From Chitinophaga sp. Ak27 (GTDB lineage Bacteria > Bacteroidota > Bacteroidia > Chitinophagales > Chitinophagaceae), in contig NZ_JABAOB010000001.1 in NCBI RefSeq assembly GCF_012726295.1, positions 1,302,001 through 1,366,000 on the forward strand: 64,000 bases of DNA, given 5' to 3'. The notes under the pieces are model-generated. The model ran no database searches and was not told the DNA's origin. It was given only the letters and a program-made list of their open reading frames with translations. Below are positions 9,235 through 19,300 of this stretch, one piece after another. Position numbers and translations under genes: made by a program. How positions within the stretch are numbered: the stretch's first letter is position 1; each line of letters starts with the position of its first letter.

Positions 9235-10941
9235 ATGCGTTTCCTGATCCTGCTCGGACTGGTGGTGTGTACCTGGCAAACCGCCCGTGCCCAACAACCC
9301 ATAGATGATTTACATCCTTTCGATTATACGATTGAGAAAGACATCAAAGTATTGCATGGCGCTGTTGTATCAGCGCATCCCCTGGCCAGCCGGGTGGGCG
9401 CCATGATACTGCAACAGGGAGGGAATGCCATCGATGCCGCCATCGCCACACAGCTGGCGCTGGCAGTGGTATACCCCGGCGCCGGCAATCTTGGCGGCGG
9501 TGGGTTCCTGGTAGGGCATCTGAAAAATGGGCGCAATATAGCCATCGACTATCGCGAAACCGCCCCTGCCAAAGCCAGCAGGGATATGTACCTCGACTCA
9601 GCCGGCAATCCCATTACCCAGCTTAGCCTGGACGGGCACCTGGCTGCCGGCATCCCCGGCACCGTAGCAGGACTCTTTGCTTCCATGAAATACGCCAAAT
9701 TGCCTTTTTCCAAACTGATAGCCCCCGCTATCCGGCTGGCAGAGAAAGGATTTGTGATCACCGAAGCAGAGGCCAATGGGCTGAATGCTGCCAGGGCAGA
9801 CTTCGAAAGATTAAATACAACCAAAACAGCTTTCGTTAAAGAACAACCCTGGAAAGCAGGAGATACCCTCATACAGAAGGAGTTGGCACATACGCTCACG
9901 CTTATACGCAATAAAGGGGCGGCAGGATTCTACCAGGGTGAAACCGCCACCAATATCGTAGCTGAAATGAAAAGGGGCCATGGTATCATCTCCCTCCAGG
10001 ATCTAAAAAGCTATAAGGCCCGCGAAAGAGAAGCCGTGGCCTTTAACTATAAAGGCTATACAATTGTCACCATGCCACTGCCTTCCAGCGGGGGCATCTG
10101 CCTGCAACAGCTGATGGGAATGGTGGAAAACTATCCGTTGTCGCAATGGGGCTTCCAATCCCCACAGTCTGTACAATTGATGGTGGAAGCAGAACGCCGT
10201 GCTTATGCCGACCGGGCACAATTCCTGGGCGACCCCGACTTTGTTAAAGTACCGGTAGCAAAATTGACTAACAAAAAATACCTGGCCACCCGCATGCAGG
10301 ACTTTACGCCAGGTAAGGCTGGTTCCAGCGATAAAACCAAAGCTGGCGTACTGCCGGAAAGCGAAGAAACCACCCATCTCAGCGTCATCGATGAAGATGG
10401 AAACGCAGTAGCAGTAACCACTACGCTCAATGGGCACTTCGGCAGCAGAACGGTAGTGGGCAAATCCGGCTTTTTGCTCAATAACGAAATGGACGACTTC
10501 AGCGTAAAACCCGGCGTACCCAATATGTATGGCCTGGTAGGCACCGAAGCCAATTCCATTGCACCCGCCAAGCGCATGCTCAGCTCCATGACGCCTACCC
10601 TGGTATTACAACAAAACCAGGTACTGTACTCCCTGGGCACACCGGGAGGATCTACTATCATCACCTCAGTCTTCCAGGCACTCATTAACACATTGGAATT
10701 TGGTATGTCACCGGCAGATGCCATCAATAAGCCCAAATTTCATCACCAGTGGCTGCCAGATGAAATTGCCGTGGAAAAAGACTTCCCCGACAGTACCATC
10801 CAGGCGCTGGAAGCCATGGGATATAAGATCAGCAAACGAGGGCCCATAGGTCGCACCGAAATCATTAAAAGAGCTCCTGAGAGCCGCTTCCTGGAAGCGT
10901 CTGGCGATAAACGGGGCGATGATAGTGCAGCTGGATACTAA
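9235..10941 (+). CDS. ggt: Gamma-glutamyltransferase (glutathione hydrolase)
   Basis: A periplasmic Ntn-hydrolase precursor of 568 residues with signal peptide (ARAQ at residues 17-20). It removes or transfers the gamma-glutamyl group of glutathione and similar peptides. The self-cleavage site is in EETTHLSV, where Thr379 should become the N-terminal nucleophile of the small subunit. The oxyanion and product-binding motifs follow (LNNEMDDFSVKPG, TPGGSTI), and the large subunit has GNAIDAAIA and GNLGGGGF. The length is usual for the family. It begins a plus-strand run with the DinB-like protein (26-base gap). Confidence 0.95.
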   Translation: MRFLILLGLVVCTWQTARAQQPIDDLHPFDYTIEKDIKVLHGAVVSAHPLASRVGAMILQQGGNAIDAAIATQLALAVVYPGAGNLGGGGFLVGHLKNGRNIAIDYRETAPAKASRDMYLDSAGNPITQLSLDGHLAAGIPGTVAGLFASMKYAKLPFSKLIAPAIRLAEKGFVITEAEANGLNAARADFERLNTTKTAFVKEQPWKAGDTLIQKELAHTLTLIRNKGAAGFYQGETATNIVAEMKRGHGIISLQDLKSYKAREREAVAFNYKGYTIVTMPLPSSGGICLQQLMGMVENYPLSQWGFQSPQSVQLMVEAERRAYADRAQFLGDPDFVKVPVAKLTNKKYLATRMQDFTPGKAGSSDKTKAGVLPESEETTHLSVIDEDGNAVAVTTTLNGHFGSRTVVGKSGFLLNNEMDDFSVKPGVPNMYGLVGTEANSIAPAKRMLSSMTPTLVLQQNQVLYSLGTPGGSTIITSVFQALINTLEFGMSPADAINKPKFHHQWLPDEIAVEKDFPDSTIQALEAMGYKISKRGPIGRTEIIKRAPESRFLEASGDKRGDDSAAGY

Positions 10942-10967
10942 ATCAATAACACCCAAATACCTTTTTT

Positions 10968-11498
10968 ATGTCCTTCCAATCCATCTATCTGCAAAGCGTA
11001 TTAAACCGGCTGGAAACCCACCGGCAGCTAGGCCTGAAAACCATTGAAAGATTAGATACTGCACAACTACACTGGCAACCTGCGGGCGAACCCAACAGCA
11101 TTGCTCATATTATACAACACCTGCATGGTAACATGCTGTCGCGCTGGACCGATTTTCTGACAACCGATGGAGAAAAACCCAACCGGGACAGGGACCAGGA
11201 ATTTGAAGAACACGATACTAGTGCCGCTCAGCTGCTGGAACAATGGAATGAAGGCTGGGACTGTATGATGAATGCGATCCGCAGCCTCCAGGAAAGTGAT
11301 CTCGACAGAACCATTTTTATCCGCAACGAACCACATATCGTGGTAGATGCCATCAACCGCCAGCTGGCGCATGTGCCCTATCACGTAGGCCAGATCGTAT
11401 ATATCGGTAAAATGATTCTCCAGGATAAATGGCAAAGCCTGTCTATCCCCAAAGGAGGATCGGCCGCCTTTAACAAAGCAAAAACAGGGAATAAATAA
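10968..11498 (+). CDS. DinB-like protein (DUF1572 type)
   Basis: A 176-residue soluble four-helix-bundle protein of the DinB/DUF1572 group. Motifs seen are SIAHIIQHLHGNMLSRWTDF near residues 44-64 and LAHVPYHVGQIVYIGK near 135-150, which supply the His residues that bind metal in DinB relatives. Some relatives are thiol-dependent metalloenzymes, but no activity is known here. It lies 26 bases after ggt and 3 bases before the next lipoprotein gene, so it is probably in an operon. Confidence 0.85.
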   Translation: MSFQSIYLQSVLNRLETHRQLGLKTIERLDTAQLHWQPAGEPNSIAHIIQHLHGNMLSRWTDFLTTDGEKPNRDRDQEFEEHDTSAAQLLEQWNEGWDCMMNAIRSLQESDLDRTIFIRNEPHIVVDAINRQLAHVPYHVGQIVYIGKMILQDKWQSLSIPKGGSAAFNKAKTGNK

Positions 11499-11501
11499 TT
11501 C

Positions 11502-11924
11502 ATGAAAATACGTATAGTACTGACCGTTATATCCGGCATAGGAATGATGGCAGCCTGCAAGAGCCAACAGAACAATGAACTGCTAATGAATAAAAAGTGG
11601 CGGGTATATGACGTAAAAGTACCGCCCGACGCGCCTATCAGCAACACCCAGTATATCCAGGCGGAAGACCTTAAAAAGACCTACTACCGGGATGCGTACT
11701 ACCAGTTTCTGAAAGGGAATGTTTTCGTAGCTACCATTGCCGGTAAATCAGATACCGGTAAATATTTTATACTCAGTAACGGCGCCATGATTTCTGTGAC
11801 CGCTAAAAACGGCGACAGGAAAGTGGAAAACCTGGTGACCATTACAAAGTTAACAGACGACTACTTCGATATGAAAGTAACATCGACCGATTTCCAGTTT
11901 ATCCTTTGTACCAAAAAAGAATAA
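11502..11924 (+). CDS. Small lipoprotein of unknown function
   Basis: A 140-residue protein with a lipoprotein signal (GMMAAC, Cys19) and a compact beta-rich domain. The core (MNKKWRVYDVKVP ... YYQFLKGNVFVATI ... DTGKYFILSNG) resembles the lipocalin-like folds common in Bacteroidota lipoproteins. No catalytic motif is visible. It is spaced 3 bases after the DinB-like gene and 6 bases before the BioF-like gene, so the three are likely co-transcribed. Confidence 0.8.
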   Translation: MKIRIVLTVISGIGMMAACKSQQNNELLMNKKWRVYDVKVPPDAPISNTQYIQAEDLKKTYYRDAYYQFLKGNVFVATIAGKSDTGKYFILSNGAMISVTAKNGDRKVENLVTITKLTDDYFDMKVTSTDFQFILCTKKE

Positions 11925-11930
11925 CACCAG

Positions 11931-12971
11931 ATGCAGTATACAGATCATACGCCCGGCAGAACTACCTTACTGGAAGGCCGGACCTGCCTGTTTTTTTCAG
12001 GATTTGCTTACCTTGGATTGCACCAGCAGCCTGCTTTTAAGGCATTGCTGGCACAGGGGGTGGAAAAGTATGGTACCGTTTTCCCGTCCTCCAGGGCAGG
12101 CAACATACGGTTATCGCTATACGAAGAAATAGAACATGCGCTTTGTACACTGCTGCATCTACAGTCGGCCGCTGTATTTTCATCCGGCTTCCTCGCCTCC
12201 CAGGCGGCCGTGCATTATGCGCTCACCTGCGGTAAACCACTATATGCACCGGATACGCATCCTGCGCTGTGGGGCCTGCCCACCGCACTTCCCCTCGTAA
12301 CCCGGGAAGAATGGATCCGCCAAACGATTGAACAGGTAAACAGTCACCCGGATCATACCTTTGTGATTATTACCGACGCCGTCAACCCGCTGACCAGCAC
12401 ACGGCACCCTTTTCAATGGCTGCAGGAACTGGAACGCAAAGTGCTGGTAGTAGCCGACGACTCCCATGGCATAGGAATACTTGGCCCGGCAGGAGAAGGC
12501 AGTATCCACTTTATGCCTAAAACGCCTCAGGTACATTACCTGCTCACCGCCTCCCTGGCCAAGGCCTACAGCATACAGGGCGGTGTAGTAGCCGGATCGG
12601 CCGCAGATATTATGGCCTTAAAAAAGAGCCCTCTTTTTGCAGGCAGCACTCCCATGGCGCCCGCCAATGCCCATGCCTGGCTGCATGCAGGGGAGCTGAT
12701 ACAAAAAATGCGTAAGCTGCTGCAACAAAATATCACACATATGCAGCAAATCATGGCAGATCTTCCGGTGCATAATCCGCATGGGTTACCGGTATTTATC
12801 CTGCCACCGGGAGACACACTGGTAAAATCGCTGGAAGACCGCGATATCATTATCTCCAGCTTTCCTTATCCACAGCCACAGAACGTGCCCGTGAACAGGG
12901 CTGTAGTATCTGCCCTGCATTTGCGGGAAGACATTACCACGCTGCACCAGTTCCTAAAAGAAATTGTCTGA
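11931..12971 (+). CDS. PLP-dependent aminotransferase of the 8-amino-7-oxononanoate synthase family
   Basis: A 346-residue fold-type I PLP enzyme of the alpha-oxoamine synthase group (BioF, Kbl, serine palmitoyltransferase). Seen are SSRAGNIRLS near residues 45-54, the FSSGFLASQAAV glycine-rich stretch, DDSHGIGILGPAGEGS that holds the PLP Asp/His, and the Schiff-base lysine in SLAKAYSIQGG (Lys211). It is about 40 residues shorter than typical BioF, mainly at the N-terminus. No other biotin gene is nearby; its neighbours are a lipoprotein and a DinB-like protein. The substrate is therefore open. Biotin synthesis is most probable, and another alpha-oxoamine or sphingoid-type reaction is possible. 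Confidence 0.85.
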   Translation: MQYTDHTPGRTTLLEGRTCLFFSGFAYLGLHQQPAFKALLAQGVEKYGTVFPSSRAGNIRLSLYEEIEHALCTLLHLQSAAVFSSGFLASQAAVHYALTCGKPLYAPDTHPALWGLPTALPLVTREEWIRQTIEQVNSHPDHTFVIITDAVNPLTSTRHPFQWLQELERKVLVVADDSHGIGILGPAGEGSIHFMPKTPQVHYLLTASLAKAYSIQGGVVAGSAADIMALKKSPLFAGSTPMAPANAHAWLHAGELIQKMRKLLQQNITHMQQIMADLPVHNPHGLPVFILPPGDTLVKSLEDRDIIISSFPYPQPQNVPVNRAVVSALHLREDITTLHQFLKEIV

Positions 12972-12998
12972 ACCAGGATGACTCCCGGTTCAGACAAT
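12963..12998. terminator. Bidirectional hairpin between convergent genes
   Basis: A perfect 12-bp stem ATTGTCTGAACC / GGTTCAGACAAT with a 12-base loop overlaps the stop codon of the BioF-like gene and separates it from the SusCD operon end. Confidence 0.75.
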
Positions 12999-13022
12999 CT
13001 ATATACCATAACGGTATCCTTA

Positions 13023-14006
13023 TCAGATATGCGTTACTTTCGGCAGTTTTATTTCTACTACGTATACGCCTGCTTTCATTAAACGGAAGGCAAACAGCGG
13101 ATTGGCGCTACCAATCTTATTTGTTAAAGCCGGATCCACCTTTAAAAAAGTAGAAGGAACCCGATAATACATCAGGTAGTTCCAGTTGGTACCTCCGTTG
13201 GAATATTTACTCAGCGGGAATGGCGCGATCTCAAAATTACAGATCATGGCCGTATCCGTATACTGGATAGGGTGGAAACGGGCATAGTTCTCGAAAATAG
13301 GACGGTCGCCGCGCTTGATGATTTCTCCCTTAGCCGGGTTAAACGGTACGCCATTCTTATCGGTTATTTTCAGGATAACCGATGCACCACTTTCATTCAC
13401 GCGGGTAATCGTCATCGTAGGCGCTCCCATGGGTATAGTAGCAGAGCCATCATTCGGGAAGAAGTTGCAATTGGCCGTCGTTTCTGTTATCAAAGGTGGA
13501 TCGACGGTAGTCATGGTAGCAATATTCTTATACACCTTGGATCCCGCCACATTAGACACCTGGATATCATACTCATAAGTAACACCCAATGGCAAACTAT
13601 CTGTAGCGCCATTGAATATGAACTGGCCGCTCGTCAAAAACACAAATGGTTTCAGATTTTTAAGGGTACGCTTCTTATTCACCTGTTCGATGGTGGTGTC
13701 AACGGCAGGATCTACCGACGCCGTATATACGTATACCGGGTACTCCTTATAAAATTCATCTGCATGTTTTTTGGTATCTGCCCTTCTCACATCCAGTAAA
13801 GTAATGGTCATCGGCTGTGTGGTACCATCGGCCAGGATAGCGTTGGTTTTCTGGAAGGGATTACCCCGTTGTATGGTAAGAGGATTATCCGGCACATAGA
13901 GTCCATCACTCAAAAAACCTTCATCGATCTTTTTACATCCACCTATCAGTACACCCAACAGGATAGCAGGCCCCAGTAATTTTTTCAGGTTATATTTTTC
14001 AGACAT
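13023..14006 (-). CDS. Lipoprotein with DUF5007-like domain, SusCD-associated
   Basis: A 327-residue lipoprotein (GVLIGGC, Cys24, followed by KKIDEG). The pattern GFLSD...DNPLTIQRG fits what I recall of DUF5007 proteins. It is probably two or more beta-sandwich modules at the cell surface. It is the last gene of the susC-susD-fasciclin-DUF5007 run, 24 bases after the fasciclin gene. It may hold the substrate at the surface, like other accessory SusE/F-type lipoproteins; that is inference from position and lipidation. Confidence 0.8.
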   Translation of the reverse strand: MSEKYNLKKLLGPAILLGVLIGGCKKIDEGFLSDGLYVPDNPLTIQRGNPFQKTNAILADGTTQPMTITLLDVRRADTKKHADEFYKEYPVYVYTASVDPAVDTTIEQVNKKRTLKNLKPFVFLTSGQFIFNGATDSLPLGVTYEYDIQVSNVAGSKVYKNIATMTTVDPPLITETTANCNFFPNDGSATIPMGAPTMTITRVNESGASVILKITDKNGVPFNPAKGEIIKRGDRPIFENYARFHPIQYTDTAMICNFEIAPFPLSKYSNGGTNWNYLMYYRVPSTFLKVDPALTNKIGSANPLFAFRLMKAGVYVVEIKLPKVTHI

Positions 14007-14030
14007 ACTTTTAAGTTTTTTGATAAATGA

Positions 14031-14705
14031 CTATTTCCAGTAAAAGGCATGTTTGTTTTCCAGTACATGTAACACGCCCGTAGTGGTGATAATGCCTGTA
14101 GTTTGCAGGATGTTTGTTTTGTCCTTATCCCCGTCGGGGTAGCCATCAGGCAGCGGATCCGGATCCAGCCCATTGATAATCTTAGCTACCGACAGGTAAC
14201 GCACACCTGAAGAAAGTATATCAGAATAGTCGCCTGATTTTACCTGCTTGAAGGCAAAGCTTTCTCCTACCTTATTCTTATACACCTGGGCTTCCAGCGA
14301 CAAGTCTGCTCTTACAATCTTGCCGTCAAACATATAAGCCATCAGGGAATCCCGCAGCTCAGGCGCTTTCAAACTATCGATGGTGTATTTAACGTTCTCA
14401 TCATTTGTGGCCTTTTGCAACTGGAACGTTCGCATCGCCAGGAACGTTTTAATGGAATAATCAGTAGGTGCAATAAAAGTAATATCGCTATTTACCGTTT
14501 CCTTTAACCCGGCTTTATCGATCAGCAAAATCAGCGTATCAAACAAAGGATTCGCCTTCAGGTAATCGTAAGTTGTCATTGGTGTATGATCATTGGTGGG
14601 GCTGCCTCCAATAAAGTGATCATCCTTTTTACAGGCGGTAAACAACATCGCCAGCAGCAGCATAGCCCATCCGCCCCGGGTAGTATATATTTTCAGTTTG
14701 TTCAT
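14031..14705 (-). CDS. Fasciclin-domain lipoprotein
   Basis: A 224-residue lipoprotein (AMLFTAC, Cys25, followed by KKDD). The body contains fasciclin-type motifs, notably DITFIAPTDYSIKTF and a C-terminal GVLHVLENK that corresponds to the H2 box. Fasciclin domains mediate adhesion or carbohydrate and protein binding. It sits between susD (27-base gap) and the DUF5007 gene, which suggests that it belongs to the surface uptake complex. The residues after the Cys (KKDD) resemble a Bacteroidota lipoprotein export signal for surface display. Confidence 0.88.
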   Translation of the reverse strand: MNKLKIYTTRGGWAMLLLAMLFTACKKDDHFIGGSPTNDHTPMTTYDYLKANPLFDTLILLIDKAGLKETVNSDITFIAPTDYSIKTFLAMRTFQLQKATNDENVKYTIDSLKAPELRDSLMAYMFDGKIVRADLSLEAQVYKNKVGESFAFKQVKSGDYSDILSSGVRYLSVAKIINGLDPDPLPDGYPDGDKDKTNILQTTGIITTTGVLHVLENKHAFYWK

Positions 14706-14732
14706 GTCAATACGTTTGTAAGATTTTAAAAG

Positions 14733-16295
14733 CTATTTCACTTTACCCAGCCAGAAACTGTTTTGGGTAATCACGTTGTTATTGAGAAACAGTACTCTTC
14801 CCACTGGCCATTTCCAGCCACCGGCATCAAAGCGGCTCTGCGGGAATATACCACCGCCATTCAAATCCTGGTTAGTGAGGAAACCGGTACGTACCAGGTC
14901 ATACCAACGTTGGCCTTCGCCATACAGTTCACGGGAACGCTCGCGGAGTACTTCCCATTTAATGTTGTCGATATCATCAGCAGTACGCGGGGCAGCCTGC
15001 GCACGGGCTCTTACGGTATTGATATCCTGCAGTGCGGCACCTTCATTGCCCTGATCGGCATAGGCTTCGGCACGCAGCAGCAACAAGTCGGCATAGCGGA
15101 GCAACATAATATTGGCGTCTACCGATGCGCCGCTGTTGTCGCCCGGATTTTTATAACTGATATTTTCCCGGTTAGGGCCTGCAAACTTGCACAGGATCAC
15201 ATCATAGGCATTGCTGTTGTCCGTTAACCCGGAGAAGAAGTAATTGGTACGTACATCTGAAGAAGGCACGTCATACAGGGAGTAGATCAGGTCGAGATTT
15301 ACCACATCTACTTTGGAGCTTTTATTATAGATGAAAGGCGCTTTCATCAGGCTATAATAAAAACCTGTTTCAATTTGTTGCTCACCGTTAGCGGCCTGCA
15401 TGTTGATCTCAAAGATTCCTTCATTTGATTTTCCATGGAACACTTTCGGATAATTAGCATAAGGCTCCAGCTGGTACATGCCGCTGTTTTCCACAGAATC
15501 AACCGCTGCGATGGCGTTAGTAACATCTGAAACCACCTGGCCTTTATTCAGGAAATTCTTCCACATATACACATGTGCCAGCAATCCAAAGGCTGCTCCC
15601 CTGTTGGCTCTCACCGCTCTTTCTGTACCGGATTTATATTCCCAGGGCAGCAGGCGGATCGCATTTTTCAGATCGCTCACGCAGCTATCTATGATAGTCT
15701 TTTCGCTGGTTCTGGGAATGTTGGTCGAATGTGCCGGGTCGGCATCATATTGAAATACAGCCGGTACATCGCCCCAGATACGGGCCATATAGAAATAAGA
15801 AAATGCACGCAGGAAATACGCCTCTCCCAGGAAACGATTACGGGTACGGGTAGGGTTGTCCGTAAACTGGTTATCGGGGATATTGGGAATATTATGCAAC
15901 ATAATATTCGCCTGGGTAATTATTTTGTAGTACGGCGACCAGTCGTGGTATTTATCCAGGTAAGCCCCTAAAAAGTCAGCATTATTGAATCCATCTCCGC
16001 CTTTCACCAACGCCCTTACATCATAAGTGCCATAGTCTGCGAACTCGAAAGCCGGCAAGGAGCCGTAGGCAAAATGCGACATGCTCTGGTCCCAGTCTGT
16101 ATTGGTAGTTAAGGCCCGGCGCAATAAGGCATACCCACCTGCTGCGCCCTGCTCTGCATCCCGCTGGTTTTGCCAGAAAACATTACTATACGGCGAGTTA
16201 ATCGGGTCCTGGTTTAATAGCTTGCGGCAAGATACCAATGGCGATAACATCAGCCCCGCTGCCATCACTGTAAATATATTTTTAAGACAATTCAT
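14733..16295 (-). CDS. SusD/RagB-family nutrient-binding lipoprotein
   Basis: A 520-residue surface lipoprotein that caps the SusC channel. The signal peptide ends at PLVSC (Cys23). The N-terminus has the family pattern SPYSNVFWQNQRDAEQGAAG; the middle has helical repeats (RFLGEAYFLRAFSYFYMARI); and the C-terminus has YADLLLLRAEAYADQGNE and RERSRELYGEGQRWYDLVRT, both typical of SusD. It is 18 bases downstream of susC, so the two are certainly translated from one mRNA. No glycoside hydrolase is linked, so the ligand is unknown. Confidence 0.96.
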   Translation of the reverse strand: MNCLKNIFTVMAAGLMLSPLVSCRKLLNQDPINSPYSNVFWQNQRDAEQGAAGGYALLRRALTTNTDWDQSMSHFAYGSLPAFEFADYGTYDVRALVKGGDGFNNADFLGAYLDKYHDWSPYYKIITQANIMLHNIPNIPDNQFTDNPTRTRNRFLGEAYFLRAFSYFYMARIWGDVPAVFQYDADPAHSTNIPRTSEKTIIDSCVSDLKNAIRLLPWEYKSGTERAVRANRGAAFGLLAHVYMWKNFLNKGQVVSDVTNAIAAVDSVENSGMYQLEPYANYPKVFHGKSNEGIFEINMQAANGEQQIETGFYYSLMKAPFIYNKSSKVDVVNLDLIYSLYDVPSSDVRTNYFFSGLTDNSNAYDVILCKFAGPNRENISYKNPGDNSGASVDANIMLLRYADLLLLRAEAYADQGNEGAALQDINTVRARAQAAPRTADDIDNIKWEVLRERSRELYGEGQRWYDLVRTGFLTNQDLNGGGIFPQSRFDAGGWKWPVGRVLFLNNNVITQNSFWLGKVK

Positions 16296-16313
16296 ATCAA
16301 CTTCTTTTTAAAA

Positions 16314-19300
16314 TTAAAAACCAACATTTACCCCTAATGTGAACTTCCTTGGAATAGGGTATCCGCCACCGGTGTAAGTACCTTTCTCATCCACCGCTTC
16401 CGCATCAGGCACGCTGGATTTCTGGAACATTTTCACGTTGTCGATCACGCCATATATCTGCAGCTTACTGAGTTTTGCACGTTGCAATAATTTAGGCCCT
16501 ACGGTATAAGAAAGGTTCAGGTATTTGATACGGGCATAAGAACCATTTTCCACAAAGGCTGAAGAAAATGGTAAGAACTGGTAATAATAATTCTGGCTAT
16601 AAGGAATTACCTGCGCATACTTGCTCTGGTCGCCCTCTTTATGCCAGCTGTCGATGGAGGCAGGGTCGATAGCCGCTACGTCCGCATAACGGTTGGTTAA
16701 AGCTTCCAGCCTGTCGGACATGTATTTATTGTAAATATCACGTTTCAGGGTAAAGGTCATATACACCTGCAAGCTCCAGGGACCATACATAAAAGTATTG
16801 GTAAAGCCGCCGGTACAACCGGGGTTAGGGTTACCTGCACGTACTTTATCATTCCAGTCCCATACATCGTAGTCACCATTCTGATCTACCCAGATAAAAT
16901 CACCCGGTTGTACGGTATGGTTACCGTTCCAATAGGTCAGTTTCTCACCGGTATAAGGGTTGAAAGGAATATCTTTTGCGGTACTGTATACGCCCTTGCT
17001 CTGCATCAGGTAAAACTCATTGATCGCCCTTCCTTTGGTCAGGATATAGGTCATACCGGTATTATCATCAGGTACCACGAGATCACGGTTACCATTAGGC
17101 AATGCCACGATCTGGTTTTTGATGAAAGAGAGAATCAGCGTAGAGTTCCACTGGAATTTGCTGTTAGCAGGCATAATTCTACCTTGTACGGTGAATTCGA
17201 CACCGGTGTTACGTACATCTACCGCGTTGGTGTTTACTTTATTATACCCGGTAGTGGCAGGCAGCATCAGGTCGAACAGCTTGCGGGAAGTACCGCGGTT
17301 GAACGCATCTGCAGTAACGTTCAAACGGCCGCTAAAGAAGCTCGCATCGATACCGATGTTGGATTGCAGTGCCTGCTCCCAGGTCAAGCCATTCTGTGCT
17401 ACCCCGTCACTAAAGTTCGGTGTTACTGCATTCACTCCATTGTAAGTACCGCCGTTTGAACCTCCGTAGGTTCCCTGGTTGATGCTGTAGGTATTGAATG
17501 GCAGGTAATAATCGGTAGGCAAACTACCGGTAACCCCAAAGCTACCACGTATTTTGAGGTACTCCACCCACTTTTTCACCGGCGCCATAAACGGCTCTTC
17601 GGAAATATTCCATCCGGCAGAAACAGAAGGGAAGTATCCCCATCTGCTGTCCTTACCAAAACGGGAAGACGCATCGGCACGGTAAGCGAGCGACAACAGG
17701 TATTTTTCTTTATAGTCATAGTTAACACGGGAGAAGAAAGACAGCAGACCAGCTGACTGATAATTGGATCCGGAAACCAGGTTTCCGCCAGCATCATAGA
17801 ATGTTAAATAGTTCGGAACAAAACCCTGTACTACTTTCACGTTGTCGTTACTCAGCGCGCCTGCGCCGATACCGGTGTATTCATTCTTCACGTTATTAAT
17901 GGTGTTACCCAGCAACACGTTAAGATGGTGATCATTGTTCACTATGTTGGTCGTGTAACTCAGGGTGTTATCGAGGTTTACGTTTTCATAACGCGACTTG
18001 CTGCTTTGTGCATAGGACAATCCGGCTACGTTCAACGCACCGGGTCTGAAAATATCGCGGGAATTGACGCTCGACTGTATAGAACCGGTAGAAGCAAAAC
18101 GCAGCTTTTTGCTGAAATCGTAGTTGAGCGTTACACTGGCTGTGATATCATCATTGATATTTTTATCTTTTCCATCGGCAAAGTCGCCTACGAAGTTTTT
18201 CTTATCTAAATCCGAAAGGTTAAAGAGAGAAGATCGATACTGTCCGCCGGCCAGCGGGATCACGTCTTCACCGGGCGCAGTACCGCGGCCCCTGGATCTA
18301 TCGCCACGGCTCAGGCGGAACAGGGAGCTTACATTTAGCTTCGTGCTCAGTTTCACGCCCATGGCGGCAGATACGGTGTAGCGCTTAAAGCCGGTTCCTT
18401 TAATGGTTCCTTCTTCGTTATAGTAGTTACCGCTGATACGGTAATTGGTCATGTCGTTGGCGCCGGCCACAGAAAGATCATAGTTCTGGATCAGGGCTTT
18501 CTGGTAAAAGAGATCCTGCCAATCGGTGGCTCCGTTAAAAGCCGGGTTGAGACTATCTGTCAGCAGCATAGGTATCCTGATGGCCAACTGATCATAGCTC
18601 AGGTTCTTTTGGAGGAAATTCATTTTAAACTGTCTTTCTTCCGCGCCGCCATATACTTTTTCGAAATTAGGCTGCTGCACCAAACCGGTGTAGGCCGAAA
18701 CATTTACCTGTGGCTTACCGGGCTTACCCCGTTTTGTTTTCACGATCACTACGCCGTTGGCCCCACGGGAACCATAGATGGCTGCTGCAGATGCATCTTT
18801 CAGGATGTCGATCGATTCAATATCGTTAGGGTTGATGCCGGCAATATAGTTGGTACCGGTATTATCAAATGCAGCTGCATCATCCATAGAAATGGGAATA
18901 TCATCGATCACAAATAAAGGCGAGCTCAAAGTGCGGGCGGCAGAGGCGTTGCGGCTGATGGAAGTATTTCCTCTTACCACAAAGGAGCCACGTACACCGG
19001 GTTCACCGGTAAAGTTCTGTACGTTCAAACCGGCAGCACGGCCTTGCAACAGCTGGTCGAAACTGGGAGAAGGCAAGTTTTCAATTTCTTTACCTTTCAC
19101 GCTGGATACCGCTGCTGTTACGGTTTTACGCTTTACTTCCTGGTACCCGATCACCACTACGTCTTTTAGACTTTTAGCATCCGGTTTTAATGAAATGGTG
19201 TAGGAAGTATTACCTGTGAGGACAATGGTTTGCGTTTCAAAGCCTATATAGGAGATGGAAAGCTTACCGGAGTTACCTCTTAACGTCAGGGTGAACTTAC

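Noticed and set aside
14763..18209. Plus-strand open frames opposite the SusC and SusD genes
   Set aside because: The minus-strand proteins carry clear family signatures throughout; the opposite frames show none.
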